Below the pieces are notes generated by a model that saw only the letters and a list, made by a program, of their open reading frames with translations, was not told the DNA's origin and did no database searches. Both the position numbers and the translations under genes were made by a program. From the NCBI RefSeq assembly GCF_003265705.1, contig NW_020312817.1, forward strand, positions 34,920,548 to 34,984,547: a stretch of 64,000 nucleotides of DNA. The letters run 5' to 3'. Shown one piece after another: positions 46,656 through 54,863 of the stretch (the stretch's first letter is position 1; the number at the start of each line of letters is the position of its first letter). The stretch is from Callorhinus ursinus. Its lineage: Eukaryota; Chordata; Mammalia; Carnivora; Otariidae.

Positions 46656-47255
46656 TTGACTGACACTTTTTTTCCCCTGAAGGTTGTTTTATTGCAAAAC
46701 TATAAATACAACACTGATATGAAATTGTTTAAGTAACTGATCCTCTCTAACCACTAAAAGGATGTCTTTTTGCCTTGGCATCAACCAACTGGGAAATAAT
46801 GTTGCAAGAATACTGGGGTAGGGGGGAAAATCTGGGCTGGGGCTTTTGGCAATTTAAGGAACCAAGTAGAACCTTCCTCTTCTTGGGAATGTGCCACTTT
46901 CGGACAAGAACAGGCAGGTAAAAACAGCACCATTTAAACAGCTCGGTTTTAACTTTTATTAATTTGTAAAAATCTTTTTTTTTTTCTGTTCCTTTTCTCC
47001 ACTTGACATCAGAAAAAGTTTTAAACATCATGAAATTGATTTGGCTGGATATGGAGATACAGTACCAAAGCAAAGTGAAACAAAAAACCCAGAGGACACA
47101 CAGAAAACCCTGAGTAAACCCTCAAGTTTGGTCTCGGGGGTTTACAGATCACAAGAACCATCAACTCAACCCCCAAGCAATGTGACTCCTTGAAGAGCTG
47201 TTGGATCCACACCAACAACACAGGAGACTGCAAACAACGTATTCTTGACTGACAC
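46656..47255 (-). pseudogene. 5'-truncated retrocopy of an mRNA 3' end, parent not identified
   Basis: The 11-base repeat TTGACTGACAC flanks the segment (46656-46666 and 47245-47255). On the minus strand it ends with an AATAAA (in GCAATAAAACAACC, plus strand about 46685-46698) followed about 20 bases later by an A run, seen as T residues at 46667-46673. The body (46674-47244) has no long open frame matching a protein I know and looks like 3' UTR. Insertion by L1 machinery of a truncated cDNA explains it. I do not recognise the parent gene. Confidence 0.65.
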
Positions 47256-47410
47256 AGAGAGAAAAAGTCAAGAAGCCAGAAAGAGTTTCTTGTTACCCTT
47301 CAAGGTCGTCTAGCTAATGAGGGCAAAACAAAGAAATCAATGTAAGAATTTTTTATTTTCCTTCAAAACTCAGGTCAAGGCTTTGACAATAGATATTATG
47401 TATCTTTAAA

Positions 47411-47646
47411 AGTATTCTGAAACTGGGACCCCTGCGTGGCTCAATCAGTTAAGCGTCTGCCTTCAGCTCAGGTCTTGATCGGGCTCAGCTCATGATCCCA
47501 GGGTTCTGGGATCAAGTGCTGTATCAGGCTCCTTGCTCAGCGGGGAGCCTGCTTCTCCCTCTGCCTGCCATTCCCCCTACTTGTGGTCTCTCTCTGACAA
47601 ATAAATAAATGAAATCTTAAAAAAAAAAAAGGCATTCTGAAACTCC
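47411..47646 (+). repeat. CAN SINE with local internal duplication
   Basis: SINE 47427-47631. TATTCTGAAACT before and CATTCTGAAACT after. A short piece of the body is repeated (CTCAGGTCTTGATCGGGCTC then CAGCTCATGATCCC). Confidence 0.9.
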
Positions 47647-47712
47647 TCCTACCACAAACCATTTTGACATAGAGGGGAAGGTAACTATGCACAGAGTCAA
47701 GATTCTACGTAT

Positions 47713-47748
47713 AAAGAGAATGTTTTTTTTTTTTAAAGAGAATGTTTT
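47713..47748 (-). mobile_element. Probable tail-only retro-insertion (A run, minus orientation)
   Basis: AAAGAGAATGTTTT occurs at 47713-47726 and 47735-47748 with only eight T residues between. On the minus strand the site is TT/AAAA. A small tandem duplication with slippage is the alternative. Confidence 0.55.
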
Positions 47749-48184
47749 AAACTTGTATTATTTAATATAGCTATACTTACCCTTTTGCAATAATTGGACT
47801 CCTGGGGAATGGTGCATATTTTACATTTACCTGAATTAAATTGCACTTAAGGGGCTCAAAGTGAGGGGCAGGGGGAGTTCTGTATTGCAAATAATCTAAA
47901 GATAAATTCTTTGAAGAATCTAAATAACTACCCAGTAATTGGTAATTGTATAGTATATTTGGATTTTTATGTGTGTTCATTTGATGATAATGTATGGTTA
48001 TGTTTTCATTTTGAGGGATTTAGGTTCAATCTTCCATTTTATTATGGCATTATTAAACAGCTTGTCAGATCTAATTTGATAAATATAAAACAGAAAAATT
48101 CATACTGGTTGCTTTAAAATAGTGGGGCCTTGGTTGTTGAATAATGTATTCAGTTTGACTAGCTTTCAGAGTTCTTCTATGTTT
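47749..48184. other. Unique AT-rich DNA, nothing recognised
   Basis: No gene or repeat recognised. Confidence 0.5.
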
Positions 48185-48275
48185 GTCCAATATTAATAAA
48201 TATTTATTGACCAGCTTCTCTGTAATAAGCACTGAGTATACAATCGTTTAAGCAAAAACAGGCACCACACAAGCC
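48185..48275 (+). repeat. L2-like fragment
   Basis: AATATTAATAAATATTTATTG and TAAGCACTGAGTATACAATC (first shortened here) resemble the same ancient LINE segment as at 17.2 kb, next to a MIR. Confidence 0.4.
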
Positions 48276-48279
48276 CACT

Positions 48280-48550
48280 TATAATTATAACAGCAGCTAA
48301 TACTTACTGAGTACTTACAACATAATGGGCCCTGTTCTAAGGGCTTTACATGTATTATCTCATTGCATCCTCTCAGTAACTAAGAAGTAGAAATGGTATC
48401 ATCTTCATTTTACAGAGGAAAAAACTGAGGCACAGAGACTGTGTTACATAGCTACTAAGTGTGGGATTTGAATACTAAGGAGTATGGGATTTGAATCTAA
48501 GCAATATGATCTCAGAGCCTGCAGTCTTAATCACTGTGATGTACTACCTC
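48280..48550 (+). repeat. MIR with a small internal duplication
   Basis: TTACTGAGTACTTACAACAT, CATTTTACAGAGGAAAAAAC, TGAGGCACAGAGACTGTG in order. TATGGGATTTGAATCTAAG repeats the just-preceding TGTGGGATTTGAATACTAAG. Confidence 0.8.
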
Positions 48551-48788
48551 TCCTATATTCTAAAAGCTCTCCCTGGAGTATACAATATAATGGATGAAAC
48601 ACTTATTGGATAATCATTCAAGTAAATAAAAAATTATAACTCTGATAAGAGCTATGAAAAGAAGTATGGCAGGAACTATTTGGCTAGTTTCTTTTTTCCT
48701 TCTGGTTACAAAGTTAGGCTGTACTTCCTAGCCTTCCTTGCAGTTAAGTGCAGTCATGTAACTAAGATGGGGCCCATGGATTATGGAT

Positions 48789-48965
48789 AAAAGTGATGGA
48801 TACAATGGGTTAGCCTGGTGATGGGTATTAAAGAGGGCACATTCTGCATGGAGCACTGGGTGTTATACACAAACAATGAATCACGGAACACTACATCAAA
48901 AACTAATGATGTAATGTATGGTGATTAATATAACAATAAAAAATTTTAAAAAAGTGACGGATACA
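48789..48965 (+). mobile_element. L1 3'-terminal fragment with target-site duplication
   Basis: About 145 bp of the carnivore L1 3' end (48805-48949), ending TTAATATAACAATAAAAAATTTT plus A residues split over two lines here, is flanked by AAAAGTGATGGATACA and AAAAGTGACGGATACA (one mismatch). It is a heavily 5'-truncated insertion and shows where the L1 transcript normally ends. Confidence 0.8.
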
Positions 48966-50057
48966 CTTCCATGCCTAAAATATAAAAGCTTCCTAATTGG
49001 TCCTCTGTGTTCTTCCACTACTACTCGTATTCACTAACTGAAAAGAGTGGAATTCAAGATAGAAGCTTGGATCCTTGAATGACTTCACGGAGCAAAGTCC
49101 CCTGATGATCTGCATTGGATACTGATAGAAGTGAAAACATTTTATTATATTAAGCTAACTGAAATTTGGGGACTTTTATAATAGCATCTAGCTTATTTTG
49201 ACTAACACAGAAAAAGAAACCTTTAAGTTGAATGCTGCTGTAGGGAAAAAAGAACAAAAACATGTGATCTTGAATTCATAGTTAGGTTGGAGATGGTGTG
49301 AGAACAAATATTGGAGGTTGAATTACGGGAGAGACTTGCCATGTCATGGCACAAGATTTGCTACAACTGTTGCTTACGCAACTTGGAAGGTAGCATACTA
49401 CTTGCCTAGTAAGCATATGGTTCTAGAGGATGTTTTTGGAAAGAGTTAGAGTAATAATATGTGTTGGCTACTATTTGCTAACTTTAGTAAAGCATTGCAG
49501 GAAAGAGAAAAAGTCAAGCAAGAACTGACTGATTTGGAAACAGAAATAAAAGAGAGAATTAGAGAAGTCCAGAAATTTGGAAGCTAAAAGATTAGAAAGT
49601 TGACTACTTCTAGATAGGGAACAAAATATTAAATACCCTTGAGTAAAAAGGTCTATTGAGATCCAGACTACAATGATCTAAGAGTGTGGTCTTCTCATCT
49701 GAATCTAATGACTTGAATTAGCCCCCCATTAAATTCAGAGAGAGAGGAATTGGGGAAGAAAGCAAAGACATAAATCATGCTTGAGAATTATGTGGAGGAA
49801 AGAAGTATGGGTGTGGTTGTTGGCACATGTTGCTGACTGGAAGCAAATGGATCAGAAACCTACCAAGTGTTTGAGGGAATCATGTTCTCAAAGAAATCTT
49901 TTGACTATTTGAGTTGGAAATAACCTTTGGATCTCATATTTGTACCAGTAAGGAGTGAGCTGAACAGGCTATAAGGAAGGTATATTCCTCAACACCCTCT
50001 CATAGAATAGCAAAGCCAGGGGCCATGGAGTACAACGGACGAGGAAATTCCTTGGAA
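48966..50057. other. Unique AT-rich DNA, nothing recognised
   Basis: Lies between two L1 insertions of the same family; no gene seen. Confidence 0.5.
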
Positions 50058-50914
50058 AGAAGATTAAGATTTTTTTTTTAATGTCCACAAATGAAGTTTT
50101 ATTGGGGTCCATGACCATACTTGTTCATTTATTTATTATCTATGGCTGATTTTCCTCCATACCTACACGACAGAAACAGAATTGAATAGTTGTGAAAGAA
50201 ACCATATGGTCCACAGAGCCTAAAATATTTATTATCTTTTTAAAATTTTTATTGTTATGTTAATCACCATACATTACATCATTAGTTTTTGACGTAGTGT
50301 TCCATGATTCATCGTTTGTGCATAACACCCAGTGCTCCACGCAGAACGTGCTCTTTAATACCCATCACCAGGCTAACCCATCCCCCCACCCCCTCCTCTC
50401 TAGAACCCTCAGTTTGTTTTTCAGAGTCCATCGTCTCTCATGGTTCATCTCCCCCTCCGATTTACTCCCCTTCACTCTTCCCCTCCTGCTATCTTTTTTT
50501 TTCTTAACATATATTGCATTATTTGTTTCAGAGGTACAGATCCGTGATTCAACAGTCTTGCACAATTCACAGTGCTCATCATAGCACATACCCTCCTCAA
50601 TGTCTGTCACCCAGCCACCCCCTCCCTCCCACCCCCCACCACTCCAGCAACCCTCAGTTTGTTTCCTGAGATGAAGAATTCCTCATATCAGTGAGGTCAT
50701 ATGATACATGTCTTTCTCTGATTGACTTATTTCACTCAGCATAACCCCCTCCAGTTCCGTCCACGTCGTTGCAAATGGCAAGATCTCATTCCTTTTGCTG
50801 GCTGCATAATATTCCATTGTGTATATATACCACCTCTTCTTTATCCATTCATCTGTTGATGGACATCTTGGCTCTTTCCACAGTTTGACTATTGTGGACA
50901 GAAGATTAAGATTT
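50058..50914 (-). mobile_element. 5'-truncated carnivore L1 with 3' transduction
   Basis: The 15-base duplication AGAAGATTAAGATTT lies at 50058-50072 and 50900-50914. From 50899 down to about 50241 the minus strand holds the end of L1 ORF2 and a carnivore L1 3' UTR. The L1 terminus is recognised by match to a second copy at 48805-48949. Past it, 50080-50235 is non-L1 sequence ending in an AATAAA signal (plus TTTATT at 50098-50103) and a T run (A tail) at 50071-50079. So the transcript read through the L1 end and used a downstream signal. Confidence 0.8.
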
Positions 50915-51086
50915 AAATGAAAAACTTTCCTTGCCTTTCAAAATGCTTATCCCAGCATTCTGGTTACAGAAGCATTATGCTTATTCCAGAATTCCGGAAT
51001 TGCTGTGGAGGAATAATTGCTATATTTCTCCTCCTAGTCGTCCTTTTTCTGCACGAGCATTTTTTTCATTTGTCCTGTCTTTGCCA

Positions 51087-51107
51087 TATATATATATATA
51101 TATATAA
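51087..51107. repeat. (TA)n microsatellite
   Basis: About ten TA units. Confidence 0.95.
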
Positions 51108-51167
51108 ATTTTTGATTGTCCTCACTAGTTAGGATGAGCATTTTTATTTAAAAATAAAAGTAAGTGA

Positions 51168-51353
51168 GGGACACCTAGGTGGCTCAGTCAGTTAAGCATC
51201 CAATCTTGATTTTAGGTCAGGTCGTGATCTTGTCATCATGGGATCGAGCCCCATGTCAGGATCCAAGCTGGGCATGGAGCCTGCTTAAGATTCTCTTTCT
51301 CTCTCCCTCTCCCCTCTGCTCGAGCATACTCTCTCTCTATTAAAAAAAAAAAA
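51168..51353 (+). repeat. Older CAN SINE
   Basis: GGGACACCTAGGTGGCTCAG head, ATCTTGATTTTAGGTCAGGT, CT-rich body, A tail. AAAGTAAGTGA and AAAGTAACTGA flank it. Confidence 0.87.
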
Positions 51354-51811
51354 AGTAACTGAAACAAAGGCAGATTAATCATGAAGTTAAAGAAACTTAA
51401 GCTCTAGAGGTCTCTTCCAAGGCTCTAGGAAAGTGTGTCTTTCCACTATAATCTCTCCTTTGTCATATTTCCCATTTTGTCAGGTGGTGTTGTAGTGGCT
51501 TTGGATATTTTAGGTATCTAGCTAACGGAAAGTTGAGTTGGGGATATATTTAATCTCAGGCTTAATGAGATACTTACATGGATTACACTCACATTTAATT
51601 AAATTATTGCTGGCTGTCTTTGTTTAGCAATAGATTCCAGGAAAATTCCTATGGGCCACTGCACTGATTCACCCAGCATCCTATCATGGACGTGATGGGG
51701 CTAGGGGTCATCATACACTATGAACATACAGGTAGCACTGAAAAATTATGTGGGTCTTATGGGAGAAATAAGGTTTGAAACATAAAAAGCCAGAAGCTAG
51801 ACTAGGGAAAA
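51354..51811. other. Unique AT-rich DNA, nothing recognised
   Basis: No gene or repeat recognised. Confidence 0.5.
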
Positions 51812-52007
51812 TTCTTCTAATTGTTTTTTTTTTAAGATTTTATTAATTTATTTGTCACAAGCAGGGGGAGTGGGAGAGGGAGAAGCAGGCTCCCCGCTGA
51901 GCAAGGAGCCCGATGTGGGACTCGATCCCAGGACCCTGGGATCATGACCTGAGCCAAAGGCAGACCCTTAACCGACTGAGCCACCCAGACGTCCCCTTCT
52001 AATTGTT
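51812..52007 (-). repeat. CAN SINE
   Basis: SINE 51826-51995, reversed, with part of the GA-rich body missing. CTTCTAATTGTT lies on both sides. Confidence 0.9.
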
Positions 52008-52326
52008 ATATATATGATATATATTTGGTTGTCACTGATGTCAAACAAAATAGTTCTATCAGGAATATACTCAATAATTCAGTATGCATAGTTTAAAATT
52101 CACCATACATTTTCTTTTCTTTTTTTAAATGGGAATCATGTGAAATAGAATTAATCAGAATTCCTGCAGCAACACTTCAAACAGCTGTACTATATGTGCA
52201 AAGTGGTTTTTTATGCATTCCAACTATATCCCAATAATAAAGACAAATTTGATCAACGGTGCTAGAGGAAAAACTAAGTTATCTTTTTATCCTCTTTATT
52301 AAAGAGTTATTTAAAAACCACTGTCA
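52008..52326. other. Unique AT-rich DNA, nothing recognised
   Basis: No gene or repeat recognised. Confidence 0.5.
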
Positions 52327-52480
52327 TGGGACGCCTGGGTGGCTCAGGCGGTTGGGCATCTGCCTTCGGCTCAGGTCATGATCCCAGAGTCCTGGAATCA
52401 AGTCCTACATCAGGCTCCCTGCTCAGTGGGGAGACCGCTTCTCCCTCTCCCCCCTGCTTGTGTATCTATTGAGAAAAAGA
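52327..52480 (+). repeat. CAN SINE, 3'-truncated
   Basis: GGGACGCCTGGGTGGCTCAG head, body to CCCCCTGCTTGTG, then a break before any tail. A second SINE follows at once. Confidence 0.85.
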
Positions 52481-52483
52481 GAG

Positions 52484-52680
52484 GGGTGCCTGGGTGACTC
52501 AGTCGTTAAGCGTCTGCCTTCGGCTCAGGTCATGATCCCAGGGTCCTGGGATAGAGTCCCACATTGGGCTCCCTGCTCAGTGGGAAGCCTGCTTCTCCCT
52601 CCCTCCTGCTTGTGTTCCCTCTCTTTCTGTGTCTCTCTCTGTCAAATAAATAAATGAAATCTTAAAAAGAAAGAAAAAAA
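52484..52680 (+). repeat. CAN SINE
   Basis: GGGGTGCCTGGGTGACTCAG head, CCTCCTGCTTGTG body, AAATAAATAAATGAAATC tail. CACTGTCAT before the first and CATTGTCAT after the second SINE suggest that this pair shares one outer duplication. Confidence 0.88.
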
Positions 52681-53869
52681 AAGAATCATTGTCATATGAA
52701 GAAATAAAGTGTACGCAACCAAGAAATTTAGTAAAAAAAAATATTGGAGTTATGTTGGGCAGTTAATTGAACGTTGTATTTCTTGATTGTGTAACATTTG
52801 TAGAATTTGCAGTCTTCTTAAAATGTGTAATCTGTTGTGATTTCTTTTCTGCATCCAAATAAATACTCCATTTAACCCAATTTTGTGCTTGTTTTTTTAG
52901 AAGGGCTCCACAAATAGAAAAACTTCAGGCCCCACAAAATGTGGATCCTTCTCTGAATTAAAATAAATATATATATATGTATTGTAGTATATCAATGGAA
53001 GTTCTTATTCTTTTAACTGACCTAAGGCAGAGAGTGTTGTGTGCAGACACAGAAGAGCAGCTGTAAGAATTAAGGCCTTCTCAAACATTAAGTGGTTAGA
53101 CTTAATAGAAACTTACAGATATAAAAATGCCCATGGTAGAGGAAACTTTGGGTAAATAATTTAATTTTGAAACAGGAGGAAACTCTGGACACCATTTAGT
53201 CTGTAACCTCAATTTATCTTGGCTGCCTTATGGCTTGTCTCCACATGGTATGGTATTCAGAAGACACACAGGTCTGATATCCACAAAAGATATGAAAAGT
53301 AATTTAGATTTTTAGGGAAGATTTTTAAAGAGGCACCAGAGGGAGTTTAGCAACAAAATGTTTAACCATCCTTTTAACTAAGTCCTTCTCATTATGATAG
53401 TTGCTAACCTCATATTTCTCATCTCCCTTCTTCAGTCTGTTCCTTTCTCCTGCAATTTGTCTAGAATGACGCAAATTCTTCCCTAACTCAGCTCTTATTG
53501 TATACATCAATTTAGTTCATGAGCACCTCACAGTGCTCCTCTTCATTACTCTGATCCACACAACCAAGTCCCAAGAAGAACTTTGGAAGCCACTGGAAGG
53601 TCTTTAGAAGGATGGAGAACAGGGTTGAGCAGGGGAGGGAGGAGGACGATGAAGGTGGTTGTTTGTATGTACATGCTTTGGTTACAAGTCCAGTCCTTCC
53701 ATTTGCAAGTGAATAAAGTTGAGTCCCAAGTAAGTTTAGTGACTTGATGCTCACCTACTTAGTCACATGGAGTTGGGCTGAGAACTCAGGCTTACTTCAT
53801 TAAAACCCTTTGTTATAGTTCACTAATAGGCAATCTTATTAGATGCCCTATAAGGGATTGCTTTGCATC
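52681..53869. other. Unique DNA upstream of EML4, nothing recognised
   Basis: No gene or young repeat; it starts the repeat-poor region around the EML4 promoter. Confidence 0.5.
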
Positions 53870-54025
53870 TCTGGTGGAAAGAACACCAGGGGGAGTAAGG
53901 AAGCCTGAGTTCTAGCTCTGCTTCTACCAGGCTCCATGACTTTGGGCAGGTCAGGTCCTTTGTAAGGCTGTGTTCTCCCTGAAGAGGAGGCAAGATGAAC
54001 TCTTGGGTCTTGTCCAGCACTAATA
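53870..54025 (+). repeat. MIR
   Basis: GAGTTCTAGCTCTGCTTCTA, ATGACTTTGGGCAGGTCAGG: a MIR core shortly upstream of the EML4 island. Confidence 0.7.
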
Positions 54026-54381
54026 TTCCTTGCTTCCATTCCGTTTTGAATTCTGAGACTGTGGCAGGCGTGGCCTTGAGTCAGTCAGGAAGACTCACCC
54101 CCATATATCCCGTACTAGGGTAGAGAGAGAACCCGGAAAGAAGGAGTTCTCCTCTCACTTGTTTGCCTCCTTGGTGTCCTTATAGGACACACGGGGTGAC
54201 CATCTTCTGTCTGGTGGGGGGTTCTGGACTTGGGCTCCAGTGGGACTCTCATAACCCCAAGGGCCTATGAGAGAGAATCTCTCGACGCTCCTGGCAATCT
54301 CAGACCAGAGGCCAACCCTTATCATGACCCATTCGGAACCAGCTTCAAAATCCAAGTCCCCCAGGCCCTCGGTAGAACCAC

Positions 54382-54393
54382 TGCGCAAGCGCA
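54382..54393. promoter_or_regulatory. NRF1-type palindrome
   Basis: TGCGCAAGCGCA differs by one base from the NRF1 consensus TGCGCATGCGCA. It lies at the upstream rim of the EML4 CpG island. The motif match is direct; binding is inferred. Confidence 0.6.
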
Positions 54394-54479
54394 GCCACCA
54401 GTTCGGCGCGAGACGGCCGGATCCCGAGGCCGAAGCAAGGTGAGAGGGAAGGGTCTGCAAGCCCCCGCCTCCATGTTGT

Positions 54480-54485
54480 CACGTG
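54480..54485. promoter_or_regulatory. CACGTG E-box (USF/MYC type)
   Basis: A perfect CACGTG flanked by T and GG lies in the EML4 island just upstream of an ETS-like CGGAAG and a TGACG half-site. Such clusters are usual in CpG promoters. Which factor binds cannot be told from sequence. Confidence 0.5.
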
Positions 54486-54541
54486 GGAGGCGGAGTCGGA
54501 AGCGTGACGGCGTGCGCAGGGGTGGAGCTACCGCCGCGCGC

Positions 54542-54570
54542 GGGCGCGGGCGCGGGCGCGGGGGCGGGGC
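54542..54570 (+). promoter_or_regulatory. GGGCGC tandem and GC box, G-quadruplex-prone
   Basis: Three GGGCGC units run into GGGGGCGGGGC, an SP1/KLF-type GC box at 54560-54570. Five G-runs of three or more with 1-3 base loops satisfy the usual G-quadruplex pattern on the plus strand. It probably lies just upstream of or at the transcription start. Confidence 0.6.
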
Positions 54571-54789
54571 GCAGCGCGGCGTTCGCGGTTGTTGCCTGGG
54601 AGGGAGGCCGGGCAGGCGGCAGAGCGGCGAGGCTCTCAACCTGACGGGGAAGTGGCCCGGGCGGCTGCGGCTGACTGCCCCGGGACGGGCGGACGGTCCG
54701 ACGACGGAGGCGGGGGCTAGGAGCCGAGCCCGGCAGCCTAGAGAGCGAGCGGGTCAGGCTCAGCGGCGGCCACCCTGTCGGTCCGCTGA

Positions 54790-54810
54790 ATGAAGTGCCC
54801 GCCCCGCTGA
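54790..54810 (+). promoter_or_regulatory. Short upstream ORF in the EML4 5' UTR
   Basis: ATG at 54790 opens a six-codon frame (MKCPPR) that stops at 54808-54810, 28 bases before the EML4 start codon. Its context is weak (T at -3, A at +4), so most ribosomes should scan past it. It matters only if transcription starts upstream of 54790, which is likely but not shown. Confidence 0.5.
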
Positions 54811-54838
54811 GCCCCGAGTCCGGCGCTTTCCCCGCAAG

Positions 54839-54863
54839 ATGGACGGTTTTGCCGGCAGTCTCG
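54839..54863 (+). CDS. EML4: EML4 exon 1, coding part (first 8 codons plus one base)
   Basis: The ATG at 54839 opens the reading MDGFAGSL, the known N-terminus of EML4, and the next base begins codon 9 (Asp in EML4). A consensus donor, G|GTGAGT, follows at 54864, so the exon ends in phase 1. The start has a strong Kozak context (A at -3, G at +4). EML4 is a WD-repeat protein that binds and stabilises microtubules in interphase and at the spindle. Its N-terminal coiled coil forms trimers, and the HELP and WD40 propeller domains follow in later exons. None of those domains is here: exon 2, which should start with the rest of the Asp codon, lies beyond the window because intron 1 is very long. 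The first exon lies in a CpG island, as expected for a broadly expressed gene. The gene is known for EML4-ALK fusions, whose breakpoints are in later introns. Confidence 0.95.

Larger units (their letters stand above)
54370..54838 (+). promoter_or_regulatory. EML4: EML4 CpG-island promoter and 5' UTR
   Basis: The DNA is abruptly GC- and CpG-rich here, against AT-rich flanks on both sides. There is no TATA box near the start codon, which fits a dispersed CpG-island promoter. Visible motifs are an NRF1-type palindrome (54382-54393), an E-box (54480-54485), a GGAA ETS core (54498-54501), a TGACG half-CRE (54505-54509) and a GC box (54560-54570). Transcription most likely starts somewhere between about 54580 and 54740; the exact start cannot be read from sequence. 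AAGATGG at the start codon also resembles a YY1 site. Confidence 0.85.

Noticed and set aside
54230..54793. 187-codon plus-strand frame over the CpG island
   Set aside because: GC-rich DNA lacks stop codons by composition; the product is Arg/Gly-rich without features, and the true start of EML4 is in a different position.
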